A DNA stretch of 25,144 bases from a virus. Below, piece by piece: positions 13,332 through 19,273 of the stretch (position 1 is its first letter; each line of letters begins with the position of its first letter). Position numbers and translations under genes: made by a program. The stretch is taken from positions 1-25,144 of the IMG/VR virus record IMGVR_UViG_3300048797_000071. One strand, 5' to 3'. A model generated the notes under the pieces. It was not told the origin of the DNA, did no database searches, and was given only the letters and a program-made list of their open reading frames with translations.

Positions 13332-13714
13332 CTAACCTCCAACTTGGCGTTCGCGTTGATGGAGAGGTGCCCACCGACGGAGGTCAGCGCGTCGAGCTTG
13401 GCGTTCGCGTTGATGTCGAGGTCCCCACCGACGGAGGTCAGCGCGTCGAGCTTGGCGTTCGCGTTGATGGAGAGGTACCCACCGACGGAGGTCAGCGCGT
13501 CGAGCTTGGCGTTCGCGTTGATGTAGAGGTACCCACCGACGGAGGTCAGCGCGTCGAGCTTGGCGTTCGCGTTGATGTCGAGGTCCCCACCGACGGAGGT
13601 CAGCGCGTCGAACTTGGCGTTCGCGTAGATGTAGAGGTTGCCTGTGATCTTGGTATACGGGCAAATATCTCCCGCGTTAATGGTTAAGTTGCCTTCATAG
13701 ATTTCTTGTTTCAT
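13328..13714 (-). CDS. Tandem-repeat beta-solenoid-like protein (128 aa)
   Basis: First gene after the 13.7-kb promoter. After a 30-residue lead (MKQEIYEGNLTINAGDICPY…), residues 31-120 are five exact-length 18-residue repeats of the form ANAKLDALTSVGGxLxIN, with a partial sixth. Repeats with regularly spaced Leu/Val/Ile and Gly-Gly turns suggest a leucine-rich-repeat or beta-helix-like solenoid. Only the two x positions vary much (D/D, Y/Y, Y/S, D/D, H/S), so they would line one exposed face. I recall similar repeats in other phage proteins, with no known function. The Shine-Dalgarno GGAGG/GAAGAG precedes the ATG. Confidence 0.72.
   Translation of the reverse strand: MKQEIYEGNLTINAGDICPYTKITGNLYIYANAKFDALTSVGGDLDINANAKLDALTSVGGYLYINANAKLDALTSVGGYLSINANAKLDALTSVGGDLDINANAKLDALTSVGGHLSINANAKLEVR
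13355..13624 (-). repeat. 54-bp tandem repeat, five full copies
   Basis: Five head-to-tail copies of 54 bases, nearly identical except at the two variable codons and the first copy (TTC for CTC, giving Phe). A partial copy continues to about 13340. There are no spacers, so this is not a CRISPR array. Confidence 0.9.
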
Positions 13715-13717
13715 AGT

Positions 13718-13744
13718 CTACTCTTCCTCCGTGATTGGGTTCAT
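13718..13744 (-). CDS. Possible 8-codon upstream ORF
   Basis: ATG at 13744 lies 10 bases after the -10 box, near the predicted transcript start. It encodes MNPITEEE and stops at TAG three bases before the real gene start, overlapping that gene's Shine-Dalgarno. It could modulate translation, but may be chance. Confidence 0.2.
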   Translation of the reverse strand: MNPITEEE

Positions 13745-13748
13745 TGTC

Positions 13749-13764
13749 GTATTAATTATAATAC
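13749..13764. promoter_or_regulatory. Inverted repeat over the -10 box, candidate operator
   Basis: GTATTA and TAATAC flank four bases (ATTA), making a 16-base palindrome that covers the -10 hexamer and reaches the predicted start. A regulator bound here would block the promoter. AT-rich palindromes also arise by chance. Confidence 0.45.
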
Positions 13765-13783
13765 TACTTCTCTTTGTTGTCAA
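13755..13783 (-). promoter_or_regulatory. Consensus sigma70 promoter driving the accessory operon
   Basis: The -35 TTGACA (13783-13778) and -10 TATAAT (13760-13755) are both exact consensus with a 17-base spacer. The predicted start is near 13748, some 34 bases before the ATG at 13714. It lies in the only gap between the methyltransferase and the repeat-protein gene. Confidence 0.88.
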
Positions 13784-13786
13784 GGG

Positions 13787-14572
13787 CTAAAACAGCCTCC
13801 CATCTTCAAAGGCTTTCTCTGGCGGCAACACCGCGGCGCGGTTCATGCGCTCGGAGGCCATCGCATGGAAAACGGAGGCGAGTTCTATTCCGATCCATTT
13901 GCGGCCGATGCGGTTGGCGGCGTCCAGGGTTGACCCGCTTCCGCAGAACGGGTCGAGGACGATGTCGCCTGGCTTGGAGTGCAGGGCGATAAAGTGCTGG
14001 GCCAGCTTCGGCGACTTCTCGGTGGGGTGTTGATCGGCGGCGGGGATGATCTTCGGCACGGCCCCGGCGCGCAAAATGTTCTCGACAGCGTTGGTTTCGT
14101 CGTACCATCGGCAGGCGGCACCTGGCTTCTGGGCCACGAGCACCGTTTCGTAGCTTCGGCGATAGTGCCAGCCCATGCCCATCGGGCCTTTGTCCCAAAT
14201 GACCATCTGCTTGAAGTCAAGTTCTTCGTCGAGCCACAAAGACCAGCGGGCGAACTGTGGGTCGGGGCCGCCGCCGCAGCAGCAGCAGCAGCAGCAGCTC
14301 CCCGGCTTCAAAATCCGCCGTGCCTCTTTGAAAAATTGGCGAACCAAATCGTTTGCCTCGGCCCCGTCGTTTAAAATCGGACGGGCCTCGGTGGAACGAC
14401 GGCGATTGGGAGAAAGCCCTAGGGCGGCCTCTCGATTGTGAATCAGATCGCCGTCGTTGTTCTTGTGGCCGTAGGGCGGGTCTGTAAAAATAAAGTCGAT
14501 TGAATCGTCGTCGAAAGAGCGCATAATTTCAATGCACTCTCCCTGGTAAATCTTGTTTAGTTCAGGCGTCAT
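13787..14572 (-). CDS. Beta-class DNA methyltransferase (N6-adenine or N4-cytosine)
   Basis: 261 residues. The catalytic TDPPYG (DPPY at 31-34) comes before the SAM-binding DPFCGSGST (208-216), the motif order of beta-class enzymes. The HPTEKSPKL segment near 183-191 is the usual HPTEKP-like motif of phage and restriction-system methylases. Residues 93-99 are seven consecutive Cys from a TGC repeat, followed by GGG. I recall Cys-rich runs at this site in other phage methylases, but cannot check. No restriction partner is seen nearby, so it is probably an orphan that protects phage DNA. It overlaps the upstream gene as ATGA. Confidence 0.9.
   Translation of the reverse strand: MTPELNKIYQGECIEIMRSFDDDSIDFIFTDPPYGHKNNDGDLIHNREAALGLSPNRRRSTEARPILNDGAEANDLVRQFFKEARRILKPGSCCCCCCCGGGPDPQFARWSLWLDEELDFKQMVIWDKGPMGMGWHYRRSYETVLVAQKPGAACRWYDETNAVENILRAGAVPKIIPAADQHPTEKSPKLAQHFIALHSKPGDIVLDPFCGSGSTLDAANRIGRKWIGIELASVFHAMASERMNRAAVLPPEKAFEDGRLF
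14276..14296 (-). repeat. (GCA)7 trinucleotide run inside the methyltransferase
   Basis: Seven perfect GCA units on the plus strand give seven Cys codons (TGC). Slippage would add or remove residues without shifting the frame. Confidence 0.9.
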
Positions 14573-14988
14573 TCAAATGACTCACCGAAAGTATCGTCAT
14601 TCGCAGCCCGTTCTTGCGGGGCTTTTTTCTCGGGAACTTTTGCCGCGGCTTGCGGGGCGGGGGTTGCCTTGGACGGCACGCCCTTTGTCGGAATAACTTT
14701 TGACTCTGGCGCGTAGCCGTCTTTCGTCTTGACGAAATAATACGGCGGGTTTGGATGGGTCGCTACCATCGCGTCCCATGCGCTACGCGGAAAATCTCTT
14801 ATCGTGAATCGGTCGATCTTTAGTTGACCCGCGATCTGGCTGCATCCTTTCCAGTCGCCGACGCAACAGGAAATCGTCCCGATGATCTTCCGGCCGGTCG
14901 GCGTGTTGAGAAAAATCTCCTCCTCGTATCGGGACTTCCCGCAACAGGCCGACATTGTTTCTATTTTTACGTCAGGTTTGTCGTTCAT
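14569..14988 (-). CDS. Hypothetical protein with Cys-rich head and acidic tail (139 aa)
   Basis: ATG 14988 chosen for ATGA overlap (an upstream ATG at 15072 would overlap the replication gene by 88 bases). The N-terminal half has SACCGKS, SCCVGDWKGC and an alpha/beta core (IDRFTIRDFPRSAWDAMV); the C-terminal 50 residues are Pro/Ala/Lys-rich, ending NDDTFGESFE, an acidic aromatic tail reminiscent of phage single-strand-binding proteins. It lies between the replication gene and the methyltransferase. A DNA-metabolism role is plausible but unproven. Confidence 0.6.
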   Translation of the reverse strand: MNDKPDVKIETMSACCGKSRYEEEIFLNTPTGRKIIGTISCCVGDWKGCSQIAGQLKIDRFTIRDFPRSAWDAMVATHPNPPYYFVKTKDGYAPESKVIPTKGVPSKATPAPQAAAKVPEKKAPQERAANDDTFGESFE

Positions 14989-15752
14989 TCGCCCGCCTCG
15001 ATGTAGCATTCTTCGCAAGCCGCTTTCCCGCCAACCGTAGAGATCGCGGTGTGTTTTTTGCAGATTTCGCACTTCGGAGCCGCCGGCATTACGTAGGTTT
15101 TTTTGACCGCGGCGATATCCCCGGCGTCATCGAGCCATCGTTCTTGATTGAGCCAGGTCGCGGGATGGGGGATGTATTGGCCGTTTTCTTTTTGCCACTG
15201 AACGGACCCGGTTTGAGACTTTACGGCGGCCAGGATGGTTTTTACAAGGTCCTCGGTCAAGGTGATTTTGTTCCAGGCTTTGAGGGCGGCCCCCCGACCC
15301 ACCCGTTTGGGGTAAAGATTCCAAAACCCGTCAAAGCCTGTTGTTGGTTTGGTAGGGTTAGGTAGGGTAGGGTAGGGTAGGGTAGCCAAAGGTTTACGCC
15401 GTTTTGACGGACGTTTTACGGAAGATTTACGCCGTTGCTCGTTGTATAGCCTATCTCCGACGAGCCGACCTGCCCGTTCTACCCAATCATGGACCACGAA
15501 ACCGTCCAAAAAACCCACCTCGCGCAACGCTTTGACACATGCTCCTTTTTCACCTTCCCACCACGCCGCTCGCTCAATTTCCGCGTCTCCCCAGGGCTCA
15601 AGGTTGGCGTCTTTCCAGGCGTTTCGGAGAACGAAATGCCAGAGGCCGTGAAGGTGCCCGATCGCGGCGGCCCGGCCGATATTGAGCATGGCACAAAGCC
15701 TAATCGTTTTGTGATGCTCCCAAATAGTGTCATGCGACTCGATCCATGCCAT
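14985..15752 (-). CDS. Replisome-organiser/replication initiation-like protein with C-terminal zinc ribbon
   Basis: 255 residues. Residues 1-105 look like a winged-helix N-terminal domain of phage replication proteins (MAWIESHDTIWEHHKTIRL, then VKALREVGFLDG). A Pro-rich linker (TLPYPTLPNPTKP, 124-136) comes from a pentanucleotide repeat. Residues 139-210 match the pattern FDGFWNLYPKRVGRGAALKAW…YIPHPATWLNQERW seen in phage replisome organisers, which load the host helicase at the origin. A four-Cys knuckle ends the protein (C228, C231, C246, C249). The start has only a weak Shine-Dalgarno and follows a structured leader. Family is by pattern. Confidence 0.78.
   Translation of the reverse strand: MAWIESHDTIWEHHKTIRLCAMLNIGRAAAIGHLHGLWHFVLRNAWKDANLEPWGDAEIERAAWWEGEKGACVKALREVGFLDGFVVHDWVERAGRLVGDRLYNEQRRKSSVKRPSKRRKPLATLPYPTLPNPTKPTTGFDGFWNLYPKRVGRGAALKAWNKITLTEDLVKTILAAVKSQTGSVQWQKENGQYIPHPATWLNQERWLDDAGDIAAVKKTYVMPAAPKCEICKKHTAISTVGGKAACEECYIEAGE
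15351..15385 (-). repeat. Seven-unit pentanucleotide repeat (GGTAG) within the replication gene
   Basis: Seven tandem 5-base units on the plus strand, the second being GGTTA, encode part of the Pro-rich linker. Because 5 is not a multiple of 3, loss or gain of one unit would shift the frame. Confidence 0.88.
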
Positions 15753-15763
15753 TCTTTATCCGT

Positions 15764-15889
15764 TCAACGCCTCGCGTTAGCAATCGGGAGGTCCAGAAAA
15801 ATTAAGCCGCCGTACCGGCCGCTCGCCCGAGAAGGAGGGTAGCCAGGTACGGCGGGGAAGTCGGGTTGTCTCGTTTCTCGGGCGAGCAT
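15764..15889 (-). CDS. Possible 41-codon leader ORF at the transcript start
   Basis: ATG at 15889 coincides with the predicted transcription start of the 15.9-kb promoter (six bases after the -10 box), so translation would be leaderless. The product begins MLARETRQPDFPAVPGYPPS and stops at TGA 15764, 11 bases before the replication gene. The frame runs through both inverted repeats, so the sequence may be constrained by RNA or DNA structure instead. It could be a leader peptide. Confidence 0.3.
   Translation of the reverse strand: MLARETRQPDFPAVPGYPPSRASGRYGGLIFLDLPIANARR
15807..15887. promoter_or_regulatory. Two interleaved perfect inverted repeats (leader RNA structure or operator/origin)
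   Basis: Arms A (15875-15887) and A' (15821-15833) are a perfect 13-base inverted repeat. Arms B (15846-15855) and B' (15807-15816) are a perfect 10-base inverted repeat. In the transcript the order is A, 19 bases, B, 12 bases, A', 4 bases, B', so the pairs interlock as a pseudoknot or as alternative hairpins. B' is followed by a T-run (CTTAATTTTT), so the B hairpin resembles a terminator. A starts at the predicted +1. This may be an attenuator, riboregulator or origin element; no known class recognised. Confidence 0.7.
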
Positions 15890-15895
15890 GATCTG

Positions 15896-15924
15896 ATTTT
15901 AATTTATCGCGTGAACTTTGTCAA
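15896..15924 (-). promoter_or_regulatory. Sigma70 promoter for the replication gene
   Basis: TTGACA (15924-15919) and TAAAAT (15901-15896) with a 17-base spacer. Upstream (15925-15975) is AT-rich with long A-tracts, perhaps an UP element or an unwinding region. The predicted start is near 15889. Confidence 0.82.
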
Positions 15925-15975
15925 GAAAAAAATATATTTCCGTCGCAAAACCGTTACACGTCGAACCAAAAAAAA

Positions 15976-16503
15976 TCATTCGCCGATCCCTGTTCCATAC
16001 GCCGCTTCCAACTCAGCGAGCATCGCAACGAGGTCGGCGCGTTTCGCGTTGTGAATCGTCATTGAGGCGATTCTCCACCGTTCGTCCATGAACAGCTTGC
16101 CGAAAATCTTTTCGTGGACTTGCGCGAAGTAGGCGCGGCGCCGGCGTTCGGCTTCGTTGGCAGAACGACAGGCCCAGACCACGTTTGGGGGGTCAAGCCT
16201 TGCTGCCTCGCCTTCGTTTTGCGGGACCAAGTGATAGGCCAGCTCCCCTTCGTGCGGGCCGACTTCGTAGAAATGCGGGCAGTATTCTCCGAGTCGGCAA
16301 AGCGGCCCATTCAAGGCTTTATCGCGCAGGCCGAGGAGCCGGACGACCCGCTTCCTGATCTTGCCGAGGCTCCACGGCTTGCCGCGCTTGTCAAAACCCG
16401 GTTTACCGGCCCAGAGTTCCTTCCGCTTCGCGGCGCGGGAAACCTTGCGGGCCGCTGACTTCTGCTTTTCGGCCTTGGCTTGGGCGTAGGTCTTGGGGAT
16501 CAT
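15976..16503 (-). CDS. NinG/HNH-like recombination-region protein (175 aa)
   Basis: ATG 16503 overlaps the upstream TGA (ATGA). The N-terminal 55 residues are very basic (KTYAQAKAEKQKSAARKVSR), as in lambda NinG/Rap. A Cys pair (C69, C75), a central His (AYHLVPQ, H91), an R-x-D-x-x-N segment (RLDPPNVVWAC) and following helix fit a NinG-type HNH fold, a Holliday-junction or branched DNA nuclease. It follows the ERF/exonuclease genes, as NinG-like genes often do. Several family residues are not obvious, so the call is moderate. Confidence 0.55.
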   Translation of the reverse strand: MIPKTYAQAKAEKQKSAARKVSRAAKRKELWAGKPGFDKRGKPWSLGKIRKRVVRLLGLRDKALNGPLCRLGEYCPHFYEVGPHEGELAYHLVPQNEGEAARLDPPNVVWACRSANEAERRRRAYFAQVHEKIFGKLFMDERWRIASMTIHNAKRADLVAMLAELEAAYGTGIGE

Positions 16504-16877
16504 GCCATCCACTGCGCCCGGCGCATACGGGCTTTCAAGGCTTCGGAAAGCCCCTTGATCTTATCCCGGAGCATCCGAGGCCCTAGGCACTTGAACTTGA
16601 GAATTTTCTCGCGTTCGCCGGCCGTTCCGTGGTCCCGGTCCAGTTTCATAAGCTCGACGTATTCGTGCCAGTCCAGCCAGGCGTTCGCTTCGGCGAGGAT
16701 ATCGGTCACGCTCCGACATTTGTCCTCGGTCATCGTCGCTTGTGCTTCTTGCTCTGCCGGATTTTTCGATAGCGAATCTTCAAGCATCGCCTGGCCTTCG
16801 GCGATTTGCGGCGTTATGTCGCCGAGCCACTGCTCGAAAGTTTTCCCTGCCACCGGCGAGGCTGGTTGTTCGCTCAT
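16500..16877 (-). CDS. Hypothetical protein of the recombination module (125 aa)
   Basis: Begins MSEQPASPVAGKTFEQWLGD and is mostly helical, with an acidic first half (AEGQAMLEDSLSKNPAEQEA) and a basic end (LSEALKARMRRAQWMA). It overlaps both neighbours as ATGA between ERF and the NinG-like gene, so it is probably part of the recombination operon. No family recognised. Confidence 0.6.
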   Translation of the reverse strand: MSEQPASPVAGKTFEQWLGDITPQIAEGQAMLEDSLSKNPAEQEAQATMTEDKCRSVTDILAEANAWLDWHEYVELMKLDRDHGTAGEREKILKFKCLGPRMLRDKIKGLSEALKARMRRAQWMA

Positions 16878-17521
16878 TTGGGGGCCGCGTGTTGCCGCTC
16901 GATCCAGGCGAGAACTTTCGCGAGGTCGGCCTTTTTGATATCAGCGGTTGACGAAACCTCGAACTGGTCTTGAAGGTAAGCCGCGACGACTTCGTCGGGG
17001 ATTCCCTTCGCCTTCCAGGCGTTAAAAAGCGTCGTTCGCTCCGCGCCGGAGATTGTGTCGCCCGACTCAGGCTTCCCGGCCTTCGCTGCGCCCTTGAGCT
17101 TGTCGGCGAGTTTCTTCGTCTCAGCGGTCTTGCCGCCGCGGGTCATCGAGGCAATCCTGCCGTCGTCGTCGTCTTGTAATATCCCGACCATCGCGGCGAG
17201 GGAGTAGCGGCGGGCGTAAGTGAACGCCGACCCGTACCCCTGAGGATCGTCCTTGACGGGCCTGACGAGGTATTCCCCGCTGATGAACTGCCCCGAGCTG
17301 TGAACCAGAATTGTCTGGCAGAGTTGAACCCCGTCGCGGAAAACCGGCGATTGAATGACCGCGACTTCGTTCTTCGTCAGTTCTTCGTGGCAAGCCTCCC
17401 AGACCGCCGCGAGGTCGGCATACTTCGACTTAAAGAAGGGGTTCGTTTTGTCCTTCTTGGCGACTTTGATTTCGGCCTGAACGCGAATCATCGCCGCCGC
17501 GATCTTTTCTCTCGGTTCCAT
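16874..17521 (-). CDS. erf: ERF-family single-strand annealing protein
   Basis: 215 residues. ERF proteins (P22 Erf type) anneal single strands during phage recombination and circularisation. The family pattern is clear: NPFFKSKYADLAAVWEAC (27-44), then strands around GVQLCQTILVHSSGQFI, GSAFTYARRYSLAAMVGI (97-114) and DDDDG (117-121). The C-terminal 80 residues (from GRIAS) are a helical tail, including a SAP-like or HeH-like end (DEVVAAYLQDQFEVSSTADI). It starts on the TAA of the exonuclease gene (TAATG), and the pair form a two-component recombination system. Confidence 0.92.
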   Translation of the reverse strand: MEPREKIAAAMIRVQAEIKVAKKDKTNPFFKSKYADLAAVWEACHEELTKNEVAVIQSPVFRDGVQLCQTILVHSSGQFISGEYLVRPVKDDPQGYGSAFTYARRYSLAAMVGILQDDDDGRIASMTRGGKTAETKKLADKLKGAAKAGKPESGDTISGAERTTLFNAWKAKGIPDEVVAAYLQDQFEVSSTADIKKADLAKVLAWIERQHAAPK

Positions 17522-18450
17522 TATTTCGCCCCCTTTTTGACCTTGATTTCCGACACGCGCAATACTCTCGCGCTCCCTTCCTTGCCGAATCGATCATAAA
17601 TCGTCGGGTCCTCTTTCTTGATTCTTTCGAGGTCGAGCCGGACGCCGGTCGATTGGTTCTTCCAGGTCGCTCGGTAACTCCCGGCCGTGGCCTCGGAAGC
17701 TTCGCCGATAGCCTGGCGTATTTCGTTGGCGATCCGATCCCTCTTTTCTTCGAGTTCGTCAATGTCTTTGCCGAGAGACTTGTACAACGACATTCTTGAT
17801 TCGTACTCCGGCAGGACGATGACGCTCTCGTCTCCCTTCGGGAATAGCTTGTACAGCGTAGCGGAATCTCCGGCGCTGGCAGGAGGCATTTTCTTCGGCA
17901 GGACGTAGCGGTCCCAAAATTCAGCCGCTTGCTTCTCGATGTTCGCGATCATCTCGTCGTCGCGCTCGATCCGCTTGTAGAAAAAATCGCGGTTCCCACC
18001 GATCAGGCATGCGATGTAGCAGAGGTCCTTCCCGGTCACGGCTAACTGCCAGAGGCATTGAAGGACGTACTCCTGCGGAACGTCGTCGCCTTCCCATTCC
18101 TTTGCTTTGAACTCGCCGGCCGATTTGCACTCAAGGAGCGCGTCCTCGCCGATGACGAGACGGTCTACCTGGGCCTTGAAGTGCGGGAATTTCTTGTGCG
18201 TGAATGACTCAGCCGCCCGCTTGACCTTAAACCCGGTTTCTTCCTCGAACAACTCCGCGATGACGGGTTCAAGTTTGTGCCCGAGGCGAATCGGCAGCTT
18301 TTTGCTGATATCCTCCGGCGCGAGAGCCCCGGTCTTTTCGGCCCAAACGTCAACGGCTGTCCGATATCGCGAAAACCCCAAGATAGCAGCGATATCGCTC
18401 CCGCCGATGAAGGTCCTGCGCTCAGTCTGGCGCTGCGTCTCCGTGGTCAT
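17521..18450 (-). CDS. YqaJ-type lambda exonuclease
   Basis: 309 residues. Processive 5'-3' exonucleases of this family make the ends that ERF or Beta anneal. Motifs: GGSDIAAILG (16-25), G-H-K-LEP (E61), an active-site Asp in KAQVDRL (D96), the catalytic LECKSA (E107, K109) and the family Y-x-x-Q (YVLQ, 128-131). A helical C-terminus (from EYESRMSLYKSL) is typical of phage YqaJ proteins. GGGAG lies six bases before the ATG. It lies next to the ERF gene in the same operon. Confidence 0.93.
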   Translation of the reverse strand: MTTETQRQTERRTFIGGSDIAAILGFSRYRTAVDVWAEKTGALAPEDISKKLPIRLGHKLEPVIAELFEEETGFKVKRAAESFTHKKFPHFKAQVDRLVIGEDALLECKSAGEFKAKEWEGDDVPQEYVLQCLWQLAVTGKDLCYIACLIGGNRDFFYKRIERDDEMIANIEKQAAEFWDRYVLPKKMPPASAGDSATLYKLFPKGDESVIVLPEYESRMSLYKSLGKDIDELEEKRDRIANEIRQAIGEASEATAGSYRATWKNQSTGVRLDLERIKKEDPTIYDRFGKEGSARVLRVSEIKVKKGAK

Positions 18451-18758
18451 TTTTTTCTCCCTTTAAGTAGTCTCATTTCAAAGAGCTTCGCGAGGTCCGG
18501 CCGCTTGTCGCACAACAGGCGAACATAACGGCTCGTATAGTTGTTGTTGATCTTGTAGTCGTTGGCCGGGTCCGTTCCGCCGATCCAGGATTCCCACCGG
18601 ACCAGTTCTAGGAGAAATTTGGCCCCGACTCGGACCCGGCCTTTCGCTCTTGCATCTTCCGCGAGATGAACGAACTCCGCGAATACTTGCGGGTTGTTCG
18701 CGTGGTACTCCGCGAAGCGTTGGTCGAGCGACTTGACGTACAGATCGCATTGAGTCAT
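18447..18758 (-). CDS. Conserved phage hypothetical protein (103 aa)
   Basis: Begins MTQCDLYVKSLDQRFAEYHA; pattern F-x-x-F/Y-H-x-x-N-P…KFLLELVRWESWIGG…YKINNNYTSRYVRLL…LAKLFEMR, a well-known phage protein with unknown function found beside recombination and regulatory genes. It overlaps the exonuclease start and the Cro-like stop as ATGA. DNA-binding or nucleic-acid handling is possible but not visible in the sequence. Confidence 0.75.
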   Translation of the reverse strand: MTQCDLYVKSLDQRFAEYHANNPQVFAEFVHLAEDARAKGRVRVGAKFLLELVRWESWIGGTDPANDYKINNNYTSRYVRLLCDKRPDLAKLFEMRLLKGRKK

Positions 18759-18961
18759 TCGGCCTCGGGGAACTTGGTCCAGCCGTGACGCTTGCCGACG
18801 GCGTTGATCCGTAGAACGGCGCGGTTAGCGGGGTAGGAGTCGTCTTGACGCCATTTTGCGACGGCTCCGTGAGAGTAGGCGACGGCGTAAGCCAGGCTTT
18901 CGATGGTAAGCCCGTTTTCGTCCATCCACTTTGCGACGGGGGTTTTGGTTGCGGTTTTCAT
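18755..18961 (-). CDS. Cro-like helix-turn-helix protein (68 aa)
   Basis: 68 residues. The HTH is seen at LTIESLAYAVAYSHGAVAKW (18-37): helix, turn at YSHG, then recognition helix. Small Cro-type repressors of this length control early phage promoters. It is the first gene after the 18.97-kb promoter, whose spacer carries a short palindrome, so autoregulation is likely. The predicted transcript starts only about four bases before the ATG, and no Shine-Dalgarno is visible, so translation may be leaderless. Confidence 0.75.
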   Translation of the reverse strand: MKTATKTPVAKWMDENGLTIESLAYAVAYSHGAVAKWRQDDSYPANRAVLRINAVGKRHGWTKFPEAE

Positions 18962-18971
18962 ATCTATATTA

Positions 18972-19001
18972 AGGATACCAAGTTTAATAGTAAACTGTCA
19001 A
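18972..19001 (-). promoter_or_regulatory. Early promoter with operator-like palindrome in the spacer
   Basis: TTGACA (19001-18996), 18-base spacer, TATCCT (18977-18972, four of six). The spacer contains the palindrome GTTTACTATTAAAC (18995-18982; arms GTTTA and TAAAC), where a Cro-like protein could bind. It overlaps the end of the upstream gene. Confidence 0.68.
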
Positions 19002-19273
19002 TCGACTTGCAGCCGATGCCCCACCGTCCGCAAAAATCCGTCGTCCTCTTTGAGCGCGTGTTGAACGAGGTCGGGAAGGACAACCCCGCAAGCGTCACGG
19101 ACGGTCTGAACCTCAAAGACCCCCGGCGTTCCGTAGGCTTCCCACATATCGGGATGGCCTTTTCGGTTCGGCGGGATCGCGGGCTGGTACTCGCCTTCCA
19201 CGATTAAAGAGATGGGCGGCGCACTGTTTTCGTATGGCAGAACGTGTTCGACGTCGATTCGGAAGGGGATCAT
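18998..19273 (-). CDS. Hypothetical phage protein (91 aa)
   Basis: ATG 19273 overlaps the upstream TGA (ATGA). Product begins MIPFRIDVEHVLPYENSAPP and contains LIVEGEYQPAIPPNRKGHP and VRDACGVVLPDLVQHALKED. Looks like a small alpha/beta protein. Its 3' end lies in the -35 region of the next promoter. Function not recognised. Confidence 0.6.
   Translation of the reverse strand: MIPFRIDVEHVLPYENSAPPISLIVEGEYQPAIPPNRKGHPDMWEAYGTPGVFEVQTVRDACGVVLPDLVQHALKEDDGFLRTVGHRLQVD

Noticed and set aside
13355-13624. Diversity-generating retroelement target
   Set aside because: The variable codons (GAC, TAC, CAC, TCC) could all derive from AAC by adenine changes, which is the DGR hallmark. There is no reverse transcriptase, template repeat or IMH-like element in the window, and five copies in one gene would be unusual.
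13328-13640. CRISPR array
   Set aside because: The 54-base units are contiguous, have no spacers, keep one reading frame and encode a repeat protein with a good ribosome binding site.
15351-15385. Telomere-like repeat
   Set aside because: Only seven 5-base units inside a coding frame; they encode a Pro-rich linker. There is no terminal position or hairpin to support a telomere.
15900-15980. Confident replication origin in the AT-rich tract
   Set aside because: The tract and inverted repeats next to a replication gene are suggestive, but no iterons or known initiator boxes are visible, so I mention it only as an alternative.
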